Shown: positions 43,286 through 51,681 of the stretch, piece after piece | How positions within the stretch are numbered: the first letter of the stretch is position 1 | Layout of the letters: each line of letters opens with the position of its first letter | NCBI GenBank assembly: GCA_017503065.1 | Contig: JAFVTT010000001.1 | Coordinates: 1 to 64,000, forward strand | Source: Bacteroidaceae bacterium | Lineage (GTDB): Bacteria > Bacteroidota > Bacteroidia > Bacteroidales > Bacteroidaceae | Direction of reading: 5' to 3' | Length of the DNA: 64,000 nt | Made by a program: the position numbers and the translations under genes | Notes under the pieces: generated by a model | Told to the model about the DNA's origin: nothing | Database searches by the model: none | The model's input: the letters and a program-made list of their open reading frames with translations, nothing else

Positions 43286-44237
43286 CTTCGGCTACGTGGG
43301 TTGCTTGTTGGTTAATTATGGGATATATGTTTCTCGCTCCTTTGACGGCCGCATAGTTATGGACAAGGATTTCCGTCAATTTACCCCTTTTGGATGCTAC
43401 GGAATTGATGCTTCTTGAAGCCCAAACCCTGTCAATGCTGTAATCGGCATAAAGGTCGTCAAAGAAACGATCCTGCTCATTCTTGCCCAGGCAATCGGAA
43501 TTGCTCAGCATGAAACTGTACCCATGTTCATGCACTCTGTCACAGAATAGTTTTAACCTGCGCTGAGCATCGTCGTTGAATGCCTCCTTGGTATAGTCAT
43601 TGAAACTGGAAGTGTCGCTCAGCGGACGGTATGGAGGGTCAAAGTAGAACAAGGTATTGCCCGTAGCATGATTCAATGTCTCTTCGAAATCAGCGTTCAG
43701 GATAGTCACATTCTGCAACAATTCGCTATCAGCATATATGGTTGAAGCATCGCAGATAGTAGGCGAAGAGTATTTGCCAAACGGCACATTAAACTTGTTG
43801 CTCTTGTTCACACGATACAAGCCATTGAAGCACGTACGGTTCAGGAAGAAGAACAACGTGGAGTTCTCTATGTCGTCCAGAGCCTTTGTATTATACCTGT
43901 CGCGCATCTGCAAGAACATCTCTTTCCTCGCCTCCTCCGTGCTCAACGCATAATACTCCTTCTGTATTTTGGAAAGTGAGGATACAAGAGCATCGGGATT
44001 GTCCCTCACCACACGGTAACAGGTGATGAGGTCTGTATTTATGTCGTTTATTACGGCCGACTTGATATTGGGATGCGTCTGCAACATATAGAAGAGCATT
44101 GCTCCTCCACCCACGAAAGGCTCTATGTAGGTAACGTTCTCCCTTGTGTCAAAGTCAGCAGGAAGCAGTGCTTCCAGTTGGTCGATGAGTTGGCCCTTTC
44201 CGCCCACCCATTTGACAAAAGGTTTTGCCTTAGCCAT
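43257..44237 (-). CDS. Dam-like DNA adenine methylase (GATC, alpha class)
   Basis: The first methyltransferase of the system, equivalent to DpnM/MboIA. At 326 residues it has the FVKWVGGKGQLIDQL SAM motif, YIEPFVGGGAMLFYML, the DPPYRPLSD catalytic motif at about residue 203 and the TRNCFNGLYRVNKSNKFNVPFG recognition-region pattern of Dam. The order motif I then DPPY makes it alpha class. The preceding promoter-like element is at 44,263-44,290; methylase first suits a restriction system that protects before cutting. Confidence 0.93.
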   Translation of the reverse strand: MAKAKPFVKWVGGKGQLIDQLEALLPADFDTRENVTYIEPFVGGGAMLFYMLQTHPNIKSAVINDINTDLITCYRVVRDNPDALVSSLSKIQKEYYALSTEEARKEMFLQMRDRYNTKALDDIENSTLFFFLNRTCFNGLYRVNKSNKFNVPFGKYSSPTICDASTIYADSELLQNVTILNADFEETLNHATGNTLFYFDPPYRPLSDTSSFNDYTKEAFNDDAQRRLKLFCDRVHEHGYSFMLSNSDCLGKNEQDRFFDDLYADYSIDRVWASRSINSVASKRGKLTEILVHNYAAVKGARNIYPIINQQATHVAEDECTYRIGV

Positions 44238-44262
44238 TGCTTGTATGGTTTTGTTCTGCTTG

Positions 44263-44283
44263 CAAATATACGATTAAGCGAGG
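44263..44283 (-). promoter_or_regulatory. Recurrent CGCTTAATCG promoter, copy a (restriction system)
   Basis: On the minus strand CTCGCTTAATCG runs into the -7 box TATATTTG at 44,263-44,270, 26 bp before the methylase ATG. The same core recurs at five further promoters. Confidence 0.7.
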
Positions 44284-44392
44284 GAAGTACAACGTAGATT
44301 ATATGTTTTTTATAGTAGGAAGTAACCTGGAACATAGATCGATTGTCATTTCCCGTTCGTAAAGTTCTCCGTTTTGTTTCTCTTCTTCAACG

Positions 44393-45064
44393 TCAAACCT
44401 TCCTGATCATCTCCAGATCCTTGGGGTAGGTTATCTTGATGTTCGTAACCTCGCCCTCCACTATGCGTATGGGCACATCGGGCAGGTACCTTCTCACCAC
44501 GCCGCAATCGTCGGTGGGGGCAAAATGCGGGTCCTGCAGGCCGAGGTCGAAAGCCTGGCGGAGAACCTTCTGGCGGAAACCTTGGGGTGTCTGCATGTTA
44601 CGGAGCACGGCACGCGGCAAGGTCTCCACAATGCATTCGTTCTCATCCACGCGGACAATGGTGTCCGTACTGGGTACCGCCACTCCCACGGCATCGTATC
44701 GGGCAAGAGCCTCCACGCATCTGGAAATGATTGCCTCGCTCACCAAGGGGCGCACGGCATCGTGGATAAGAAGCAGGTCCTCGCCATCCGTGCAGACCTC
44801 CAAAGCCGACAGGGTGCTGTGGTAGCGTTCCTTGCCACCAGGGCGGACGTGCTTCACCTTGGGATAGGCAGAGGCCATCTGGCTTACCTCTTCCACGAAA
44901 TCCTGACGGGTGATGATTACAATCTCATCCACCAACGGAGAGCAGTGGAATGCACGGATGCTATGTTCAAGCACCGTACATCCGCCTACTTCCAGAAACT
45001 GCTTGGGACGGTCAGCACCGAAACGGCTGCCACTCCCTCCGGCCAACAGTATGGCTATGTTCAT
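44393..45064 (-). CDS. ispD: 2-C-methyl-D-erythritol 4-phosphate cytidylyltransferase
   Basis: Third step of the MEP isoprenoid pathway, transferring CMP to MEP. The 223-residue protein has the nucleotide-binding start LLAGGSGSRFGADRPKQFLEV, the HDAVRPLVS motif, and the C-terminal PTDDCGVVRRYL and IKITYPKDLEMI regions. All match IspD; an activity toward other sugars is unlikely given these motifs. Confidence 0.95.
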   Translation of the reverse strand: MNIAILLAGGSGSRFGADRPKQFLEVGGCTVLEHSIRAFHCSPLVDEIVIITRQDFVEEVSQMASAYPKVKHVRPGGKERYHSTLSALEVCTDGEDLLLIHDAVRPLVSEAIISRCVEALARYDAVGVAVPSTDTIVRVDENECIVETLPRAVLRNMQTPQGFRQKVLRQAFDLGLQDPHFAPTDDCGVVRRYLPDVPIRIVEGEVTNIKITYPKDLEMIRKV

Positions 45065-45120
45065 GTCTTCTAAATGATTATTCTTCGGATAAGACTATTG
45101 TAGTTCAAGCAGACAGGCGC

Positions 45121-45987
45121 TCACGCTTCCAGGGCATTGCATGCTTCTACCTTTTTGCGTATCTCCTCTATCTTGTCGGCATACATGGCATAAAGCCTCT
45201 TGCCGTTTCGTTGCGTCTGCTCCTGGGTGAAAGAACCATTCCACAGGCGCATGCCTCCCACACTGAGCGATTTGAACTTGGCATCGTACCATCCAACCTG
45301 CAAGCCCTGCAACCATGCGCGGGCACACAGTTCGTAGTCGTCAAACTGGAAGGGTGCGAAACTGAAATCGATGTGATGAAGATGACGGCAGAACAACTCC
45401 TTGTTAAGCCACATGGGGGCACGGTTCACGCTCACCACAAACTGGAACTCCCTGTCGCCGTCTGCCTTCTTGCCGCCATGGGCAGTCTGTCTGTCGTGTT
45501 CAAATTCCATATCCAACCCATCCTTGCCTCCCAAAATGGCCAACAGGGGGTGAGCATCAAAATGTCTCAGGGCATTGTCTATCCATGAGGTGTCATCAAA
45601 GTCGTCATCGTCCTGCAACAAGGCGATATACTTGCCGTTGGCAAAGCGTATTGCCTTGTCATAAGTGACATTCTCGTAAAGGTCGTTGGCACGCACGAGA
45701 AATTCGTTTGCTCCGGTCAGAGACTCGGCCAGGGCCTGCGTATGGCTGATGTCCGAACCGTCATCAATGATGACAATCTCCAGGCTATCGCCCCAAGCAC
45801 GCAGTTTGGGCAGAATGTGCCTTATCTGCAAACTCTTGTTGTGCGATTGCAGCACTATACTTACCAATGGTTCCTTTACATAGCCCTTTGCCAGCCAGGT
45901 GGCATAACTCTTTTTGGCCTGCACTACTCCCGTACGCTTCTGAAAGGAGAGTTTCAACTTCTCGATGAAGAGTCTGATGTCAAACAT
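45121..45987 (-). CDS. Family 2 glycosyltransferase
   Basis: A cytoplasmic GT-A enzyme of 288 residues. It shows the family 2 opening VSIVLQSHNKSLQIRHILPKL, EIVIIDDGSD, and the DxD metal motif ALLQDDDDFDD followed by a hydrophobic-aromatic acceptor region (FQFDDYELCARAWLQG). The donor and acceptor sugars are unknown. It is preceded by two tandem copies of the recurrent promoter on the minus strand. Confidence 0.85.
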   Translation of the reverse strand: MFDIRLFIEKLKLSFQKRTGVVQAKKSYATWLAKGYVKEPLVSIVLQSHNKSLQIRHILPKLRAWGDSLEIVIIDDGSDISHTQALAESLTGANEFLVRANDLYENVTYDKAIRFANGKYIALLQDDDDFDDTSWIDNALRHFDAHPLLAILGGKDGLDMEFEHDRQTAHGGKKADGDREFQFVVSVNRAPMWLNKELFCRHLHHIDFSFAPFQFDDYELCARAWLQGLQVGWYDAKFKSLSVGGMRLWNGSFTQEQTQRNGKRLYAMYADKIEEIRKKVEACNALEA

Positions 45988-46041
45988 GTCTTTAACGTCC
46001 TATTCTTGGGTAGATACCTGTCATTTCTCTGTTAGTGTGGT

Positions 46042-46064
46042 CAAAGTTACGATTAAGCGAGCGA
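46042..46064 (-). promoter_or_regulatory. Recurrent promoter, copy b
   Basis: Minus strand: TTTG, 20-bp spacer ending CGCTTAATCG, then TAACTTTG with the box at 46,042-46,049. Faces the family 2 glycosyltransferase. Confidence 0.72.
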
Positions 46065-46115
46065 AAAAGCAAAAGTATTTTGATTTTTCCGAGCGTGAGT
46101 AACTAAGACGGGAGC

Positions 46116-46144
46116 CAAAGTTACGATTAAGCAAGCGAAAAAGC
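46116..46144 (-). promoter_or_regulatory. Recurrent promoter, copy c
   Basis: Minus strand: TTTG, 20-bp spacer ending GCTTAATCG, then TAACTTTG at 46,116-46,123. Second tandem promoter of the family 2 glycosyltransferase. Confidence 0.72.
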
Positions 46145-46152
46145 AAAATAAA

Positions 46153-46184
46153 TTTGGCATTTCTCTCGCTAAATCGTATCTTTG
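46153..46184 (+). promoter_or_regulatory. Recurrent promoter, copy d
   Basis: TTTG at 46,153-46,156, 20-bp spacer ending in GCTAAATCG, then TATCTTTG at 46,177-46,184. Faces right, 25 bp before the 46,209 gene, back-to-back with copy c. Confidence 0.75.
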
Positions 46185-46208
46185 ATACGCCTTAAGCACG
46201 AATAAACC

Positions 46209-47252
46209 ATGAAAGAAGCCTTAGTAGACGTTTCCGTACTCATTCTGTTCTTCAACCGCCCCAACCAGTTGGGGCAAGTCTTCGAACAGGTAAAGAAAGC
46301 ACGCCCGGCACGACTGTTCCTTTACCAGGACGGTCCCCGAAGCGAGAAGGACATGCCCGGCATACTGGCATGCCGCGAGGTGGTAAGCGACATTGACTGG
46401 GAGTGCGAGGTGCACACCCTGTATCAGGAGAAGAACTACGGGTGCGACCCTTCGGAATACATCTCGCAGAAGTGGGCATTCTCCATGAGCGACAAATGCA
46501 TCGTACTGGAGGATGACGACATACCGAGCCAGAGTTTCTTCCACTTCTGCAAGGAGATGCTGGACCGCTACGAGCACGACACGCGCATAACCATGATTGC
46601 CGGTTTCAATGTGGAGGAGGAGACAAAGGACGTGCAGGAGGACTATTTCTTCTCTACGAACCTCAGCATCTGGGGATGGGCTTCATGGCGAAGGGTCATA
46701 GACCAGTGGGACGAGCACTACACCTGGCTGGATGACGAGCAGACGGTGGCACAACTGGAACAGATCGTTCGCGAGCGTGGCTACCGCGACGACTTCCTGC
46801 CCATGTGCCACAAGCACCGCAGTCAGGGCAAGGCTTTCTATGAAACCATACTATGGTCACACATGCTCTTGACCAACGGTCTCAGCATAGTGCCCAAAAG
46901 AAATCTCATCAACAATCTCGGAGCCACGGCTGACAGCACACACTTCGGCGGCACGCTGGAGACTTTGCCACGAGGCTACCGCCGCATATTCACCATGAAG
47001 CGCTACGAGATGGATGCATACATGCCGGTTGGCAAGGCAACCTCCCCGTTGGTGCACCCAAAGCACATCATTGAGCATGTGCCGTACCGCCAGCGCGTGT
47101 ACCGCATAATGGGATGGATGAATCCCGGCATCAAAGTGGCACGGAGTTTTGAGGAACTGTTCCTGAACCTACGCTATGGCAACTTCTCATACATAGGGCA
47201 AGCCATCAGGAACAGAGTGAAGAAATGGATGGGCAGAAAGGAGTACAACTGA
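46209..47252 (+). CDS. GT-A type glycosyltransferase (HlpA-like family)
   Basis: A 347-residue protein with the family opening VDVSVLILFFNRPNQLGQVFEQVKKARPARLFLYQDGPR, the metal motif CIVLEDDDIPSQSFFHF, and SIWGWASWRRVIDQWDE, a signature of the Bacteroidetes proteins often labelled hemolytic protein HlpA-like. These are sugar transferases in surface-glycan clusters rather than haemolysins. It is two bases from the family 4 gene, so both are likely one transcript. Confidence 0.83.
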   Translation: MKEALVDVSVLILFFNRPNQLGQVFEQVKKARPARLFLYQDGPRSEKDMPGILACREVVSDIDWECEVHTLYQEKNYGCDPSEYISQKWAFSMSDKCIVLEDDDIPSQSFFHFCKEMLDRYEHDTRITMIAGFNVEEETKDVQEDYFFSTNLSIWGWASWRRVIDQWDEHYTWLDDEQTVAQLEQIVRERGYRDDFLPMCHKHRSQGKAFYETILWSHMLLTNGLSIVPKRNLINNLGATADSTHFGGTLETLPRGYRRIFTMKRYEMDAYMPVGKATSPLVHPKHIIEHVPYRQRVYRIMGWMNPGIKVARSFEELFLNLRYGNFSYIGQAIRNRVKKWMGRKEYN

Positions 47253-47254
47253 CA

Positions 47255-48439
47255 ATGAAGGTCCTGATAATATCCACTACAGAGCGTACCGGAGGTGGCG
47301 CCATAGCAGCCAGACGCCTGCTGACGGCACTGAACAAAAACGGCATCAAGGCCAAGATGCTGGTGCGCGACAAACAGACAGACGATGTCAACGTGGCAAC
47401 CTACGGGAACACCATCCCCAAGGCGTTGGAACGCCTGCGCCTCATGTGCCTGCTTCGGAAACCTTTCCGGCAGACATGGCAATATGATCTGGCATCGGAC
47501 GGAATAGATATCCTTTCCACGCCGGAATACGAGGAGGCCGATGTCATTCACCTGCATTGGGTAAACCAGGGCATGCTATCGCTGAAACAACTCAGGCAGA
47601 TGCTGTTGTCGGGCAAACGTATCATATGGACAATGCACGACGAATGGCCATTCCGTGGCATAAAGCACTACACGGAAGAGGGAAATGCCACGGAAGACAA
47701 TAGAATCTCCGCCCTGGAAGAGAGGCTGTTCAAGACCAAACAGGAGATATACGGCCTCGGCAATATAAGGTTTGTGGGGTGTAGCCAGTGGATTACCGGC
47801 CTTGCACAAGAGGCCATGCCACAAGCCAACGTCAGACACATAAACAACTGCATTCCACACAACATTTTCCATCCCCAAAGCCAGCAGGAGGCAAGGGAGG
47901 TCTTTTCCCTGCCACGCACACAGAAACTGATTCTCTTCACTTGCCAGAAAGTTACCGACAAACGCAAGGGCATGACATACCTGCTGGAAGCGCTGAAACA
48001 TCTGAACGAGCCCAAACCGCATCTGGTGGTCGTGGGCGGGAAAACGGAAGAGATACTGAACTCCGACCTGGGCATGGACACGGACAAAATACACTTCATA
48101 CCATACGTGAACGGAGAAAAGGAAATGGCACGCCTGTACTCGGCGGTAGACTGCTTTGTAACTCCCTCCCTACAGGACAACCTTCCCAACACCATAGCCG
48201 AGGCAATGTCCTGCGGCACTCCATGCGTAGGATTCGACACGGGTGGCATACCGGAAATGATATCTCACATGGAGAACGGTTATGTGGCACGATACTGCGA
48301 TAGCGAAGACCTGGCACGAGGCATAGAGTGCACGCTGCTCCACCCCGAATGGAGAGAAACCGCCCGGCACAGTGCCGCACACGATTACAGCGAAGACCGC
48401 GTAGCCAAAGAATACGCAAAAGCCTATGAAATACATTAG
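47255..48439 (+). CDS. Family 4 glycosyltransferase (GT-B fold)
   Basis: A 394-residue retaining glycosyltransferase. The N-terminal glycine-rich TERTGGGAIAARRLL, the Trp-rich IWTMHDEWPFRG region, the KRKGMTYLLEALKHL donor-domain opening and the C-terminal VTPSLQDNLPNTIAEAMSCGTPCVGFDTGGIPEM (ExxxxE-type motif) are typical of family 4. The ATG at 47,255 is chosen because the family begins MKVLIIST; the frame extends ten codons upstream within the previous gene. Its 3' end overlaps the VanZ-like gene by 14 bases. Confidence 0.88.
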   Translation: MKVLIISTTERTGGGAIAARRLLTALNKNGIKAKMLVRDKQTDDVNVATYGNTIPKALERLRLMCLLRKPFRQTWQYDLASDGIDILSTPEYEEADVIHLHWVNQGMLSLKQLRQMLLSGKRIIWTMHDEWPFRGIKHYTEEGNATEDNRISALEERLFKTKQEIYGLGNIRFVGCSQWITGLAQEAMPQANVRHINNCIPHNIFHPQSQQEAREVFSLPRTQKLILFTCQKVTDKRKGMTYLLEALKHLNEPKPHLVVVGGKTEEILNSDLGMDTDKIHFIPYVNGEKEMARLYSAVDCFVTPSLQDNLPNTIAEAMSCGTPCVGFDTGGIPEMISHMENGYVARYCDSEDLARGIECTLLHPEWRETARHSAAHDYSEDRVAKEYAKAYEIH

Positions 48440-48863
48440 ACGGCACATCTTCACCTTGCTCACATTCCTGCTCATTGCAGCACTGAGCCTGATGCCGGCA
48501 CAGGAGTTCCCGCAAACGGACATCCAGTTTGCCGACAAATGGGCGCATTGGGTAATGTACGGTTTCCTCACTCTGGTGATGGGCATAGAATGTGTGCTCA
48601 GAGACGAATACCTTAGAAAGAAAGCCTCCGCACCCGACATCCGGGAGCAATCAAACAAAAGCAAAGGAACCGCCATACGGCAGTTCCTCGTTATCGCTAT
48701 CATAGCCTCCGTCTATGGCGGACTGATGGAATTGGGACAGGCCTACCTCACCACAAGCCGCCACGGCGACTGGTTGGACGTGTATGCCAACAGTTTCGGG
48801 GCACTGTGTGCCCTTGTACTATTATTCGCCTATCACAAGATACCATTCATTCACAAAGTGTAA
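48426..48863 (+). CDS. VanZ-like membrane protein
   Basis: A 145-residue protein with four hydrophobic helices, the family start FLLIAALSLMPAQEFPQTDIQFADKWAHWVMYGFLTLVMG and the second-half motif GGLMELGQAYLTTSRHGDWLDVYANSFGA. VanZ-like proteins occur in many envelope clusters, and only the enterococcal VanZ is linked to teicoplanin resistance. The overlap with the glycosyltransferase suggests a shared envelope role. Confidence 0.85.
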   Translation: MKYIRRHIFTLLTFLLIAALSLMPAQEFPQTDIQFADKWAHWVMYGFLTLVMGIECVLRDEYLRKKASAPDIREQSNKSKGTAIRQFLVIAIIASVYGGLMELGQAYLTTSRHGDWLDVYANSFGALCALVLLFAYHKIPFIHKV

Positions 48864-48995
48864 TGAACAGAGATATACAATAACTGTTTTGCGGTGTCAG
48901 TTGGTAACGGATTTGCAAAATTGTAGGATATATATCGTGTCCGAGTCCTATAAATTTGTGAGGTCCGGCCTTATGAGAATCTTTCCTTGACGACA

Positions 48996-49811
48996 CTATA
49001 ATACAACCCTCTCTGCTTGCACCTGATGATTCAGGAATATTGTGGCTGAGTCATTGAATTGGGCAGGTTGTTCGGTGGTGAGAAAGCGGAGAGAAGCCCC
49101 CTGTGTTATACGAACATGCATTTCCGGATGTCTTTGCAGATAGTCCTGCAAACTGCTGGCCACGTAATCTCCTTGCGGTATTATCTCCACTCCAGCAGGG
49201 ACATATTGCTTTATCTTATCCAAAAGTAAAGGATAGTGAGTACAGCCAAGAATAATGGAGTCAATAAGGGGGTCCAGAGCAAACATTTCATTTATACTCT
49301 TTCTTACAAAATAGTCAGCGCCAGGCATGTGTGCCTCGTTGTTCTCTACCAGAGGAACCCACATGGGACAGGCAACCCCCGTGACCTTGATGTCTGGGTG
49401 CAGTTTGGCTATTTCCAAATCATAGGTGTGTGAGCGTATAGTTCCAGGTGTGGCAAAAATGCCTACGTGACGTGTCTTCGTGATTTCCCCGATGCATTCT
49501 GCTGTGGGGCGAATGACGCCAAGGACGCGGCGTGAGGCATCTATTTGTGGCAAGTCGTTCTGCTGGATGGTGCGGAGTGCTTTGGCCGATGCTGTATTAC
49601 AACCCAAAATGACCAAGGGACAGCCTTCCTGAAACAGCCGGCGTACGGCTTGAAGGGTGAATTCATACACTACCTCAAAACTGCGTGTGCCATACGGGGC
49701 ACGCGCGTTGTCACCCAAATAGAGATAGTCATATTGGGGCATGAGTTGGCGGATTGTCCGTAAGATGGTCAATCCGCCATAACCGCTGTCGAAGATACCG
49801 ATAGGAGACAT
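48996..49811 (-). CDS. murI: Glutamate racemase
   Basis: Makes D-glutamate for peptidoglycan. The 271-residue protein has both catalytic cysteines in GCNTASAKAL (about residue 76) and GCTHYPLLLDKI (about residue 188), with DSGYGGLTILRTI and the GDNARAPYG motif near the start. It ends the leftward envelope operon and its ATG directly abuts the upstream skp-like stop (TAATG-type overlap of one base). Confidence 0.95.
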   Translation of the reverse strand: MSPIGIFDSGYGGLTILRTIRQLMPQYDYLYLGDNARAPYGTRSFEVVYEFTLQAVRRLFQEGCPLVILGCNTASAKALRTIQQNDLPQIDASRRVLGVIRPTAECIGEITKTRHVGIFATPGTIRSHTYDLEIAKLHPDIKVTGVACPMWVPLVENNEAHMPGADYFVRKSINEMFALDPLIDSIILGCTHYPLLLDKIKQYVPAGVEIIPQGDYVASSLQDYLQRHPEMHVRITQGASLRFLTTEQPAQFNDSATIFLNHQVQAERVVL

Positions 49812-50428
49812 TATCTGGCGGTATCCTCTATACCCAAATGCATTATTACTGCGGCAGTGATGTCTGTTGCCAGACCCGGTACGATGTATGGTACACTGCC
49901 ACCGTCCAAATCATAAACAATGCTTATTCCCTTCTCCTGAGCTACGATGGTGATGGCATCATTCAGTTCTGCCTTGACGTCTGCCATCATGCTTGCCTCG
50001 GCCTCCTTAAGCAGGGCCTGAACCTTTATGCGGAAGGATGCATTGGTCTCCAGCATGTTCTGCAGCTCATTCTGACGCTTTTCCAGAATCGTCTTTGGAA
50101 ACTCCTTTTGTCCATGCATGAACTCCTCGAACTTGCGTTGGAAATCATTCTCACTCTTCTTGGCCTCCGCTTCATATTGCTCCTTCAAAGCCTTCAGGTT
50201 TTTCTGCATGGCTTGATACTGGGGCATGCGCGCAAGTATCCTGGAGGTGCTTATCTGTCCGAATATGAATGCATGTGATCTGGGGCGTGGTCTGGGTTGA
50301 GTTTTAGCAGTATTAGTTGAGTCTACCTGTACGGAATCCTGAACCTGTGCCTGAAGCACACCACAACATGCCATGAAGCATGTAATACAGAGGAGTCTGA
50401 AAAATGTAGAGAAGTTGAATGCTTTCAT
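49811..50428 (-). CDS. Skp/OmpH-family periplasmic chaperone, copy 1
   Basis: A 205-residue secreted protein: signal peptide (about 1-27, ending LQAQ), a variable linker, then two long helical arms (about 85-150) rich in Lys/Glu, with the Skp C-terminal block TIVAQEKGISIVYDLDGGSVPYIVPGLATDITAAVI. Skp-type trimers shield outer membrane proteins from aggregation before BamA. This copy is the most diverged, with a proline-rich start. Confidence 0.85.
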   Translation of the reverse strand: MKAFNFSTFFRLLCITCFMACCGVLQAQVQDSVQVDSTNTAKTQPRPRPRSHAFIFGQISTSRILARMPQYQAMQKNLKALKEQYEAEAKKSENDFQRKFEEFMHGQKEFPKTILEKRQNELQNMLETNASFRIKVQALLKEAEASMMADVKAELNDAITIVAQEKGISIVYDLDGGSVPYIVPGLATDITAAVIMHLGIEDTAR

Positions 50429-50498
50429 TGCTACGTTTGTTTATTGATGTCCTCAGGGAAAGTTTAATTTTATCGCGGACATACTCGATTCCTAATTT

Positions 50499-51038
50499 TT
50501 ATTTTGCAGGTGTAGCGGGTGCTGCTGTTGCAGTTGCGCTGATACCCAGTTCTTTCTTCAACTGAGCGGTGATGTCGGTGCTCAGTGCATTGTTGACGAA
50601 AGAAATGGCACCTGTGCTGGTGTCGATTACGTAGACATAACCTCCAGCCTCACCAATCTTCTTGACAGCAGCCATTACTTTTTCGCTGATCATAGCCATT
50701 TTCTCCTGAGTGGCTTTCTGCATGGCAGCCTGGCTGTCCTGAAGACTCTGCTGGTAGCGCTGGCCGAGGTCGTTCAGTTCCTGTTCACGACGTGCACGTA
50801 CATTTTCCAGCAGGTTTGCAGCCTCTTTCTGGTAGTCCTCGTACTTCTTCTGCATCTCGTCCTGCATCAGTTTGAGATCGTCAGAGAACTGCTTCTCCAT
50901 GTTCTGCAGTTCAGTTTGCGCAGTGGCATATTCCTTCATGTTGGGAAGGATTTCTGCTAAGTTGAAGTGTGCAAACTTTGACTGTGCCATGATGGTCAGG
51001 GGTGCTGCCATCAGAATGGCCAAAAGAATCTTTTTCAT
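50499..51038 (-). CDS. Skp/OmpH-family periplasmic chaperone, copy 2
   Basis: A 179-residue protein with a signal peptide (about 1-19, ending MAQ), the coiled arms (QTELQNMEKQFSDDLKLMQDEMQKKYEDYQKEAANL), and the conserved SEKVMAAVKKIGEAGGYVYVIDTSTGAISFVNNALSTDITAQLKKELG C-terminus. It sits 48 bp from copy 3. An alanine/proline-rich tail follows. Confidence 0.9.
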   Translation of the reverse strand: MKKILLAILMAAPLTIMAQSKFAHFNLAEILPNMKEYATAQTELQNMEKQFSDDLKLMQDEMQKKYEDYQKEAANLLENVRARREQELNDLGQRYQQSLQDSQAAMQKATQEKMAMISEKVMAAVKKIGEAGGYVYVIDTSTGAISFVNNALSTDITAQLKKELGISATATAAPATPAK

Positions 51039-51086
51039 AATTGTTTGTTATTATTTAGTTGTTATTGTTACTGTTTGTGTCGTTGC

Positions 51087-51599
51087 TTAATTATATCCCA
51101 GTTTGGCCAGTACATCGTTTGAAATGTCTGCTTTGGGAGATGCGAAGATTATGCCGGCATCGGATGCCCGGTCCAGAATAAGACTATAACCTTTCAGTTC
51201 GGCAATGTCCTTTATGGCATTGTAGATTTCGTCCTGAATGGGAGCCATCAGGCTTTCACGTTTCTTGAAAAGTTCACCCTCTGGTCCGAAGTATTTCTTC
51301 TTCAGTTCGCTGGCCTCCTTTTCCTTGGCAATGATTGCCTCTTCGCTCTTTGCTTTCTGCTCGTCTGAGAGGAATACGGACTCTGCCTGGTACTTCTTGT
51401 ACATGGTCTGTGCCTCTTCCTGAAGCACTTCAACTTCGGCCTGCCATTTTCTTGAGACCTGGTTCAACTGCTCGCCTGCACGCTCGTAGGCAGGAATATG
51501 GTTTAGAATATACTCCATATCTACAAGGGCAAACTTCTGTGCGCTTACAGGTAGGGCAAATGCCGCCATGGTGATGATTGCAAATAATACTCTTTTCAT
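51087..51599 (-). CDS. Skp/OmpH-family periplasmic chaperone, copy 3
   Basis: A 170-residue protein; ATG 51,599 gives the signal peptide MKRVLFAIITMAAFALPVSA, whereas the longer frame adds an implausible charged tail. It has the family opening KFALVDMEYILNHIPAYERAGEQLNQVSRKWQAEVEVLQEEA and the end SLILDRASDAGIIFASPKADISNDVLAKLGYN. Lies 82 bp after bamA on the same strand. Confidence 0.9.
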   Translation of the reverse strand: MKRVLFAIITMAAFALPVSAQKFALVDMEYILNHIPAYERAGEQLNQVSRKWQAEVEVLQEEAQTMYKKYQAESVFLSDEQKAKSEEAIIAKEKEASELKKKYFGPEGELFKKRESLMAPIQDEIYNAIKDIAELKGYSLILDRASDAGIIFASPKADISNDVLAKLGYN

Positions 51600-51681
51600 T
51601 GTGTTTTTCTTTAAGAGGTTAATTGGAGGCTGATGCCTCATGATGTGTTGTATCGTCTCTATGTATGCTGAGCGTATGTCA

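Noticed and set aside
46209..47252. Haemolysin (HlpA) function
   Set aside because: The protein has glycosyltransferase motifs including a DxD site; the haemolysin name is a legacy label.
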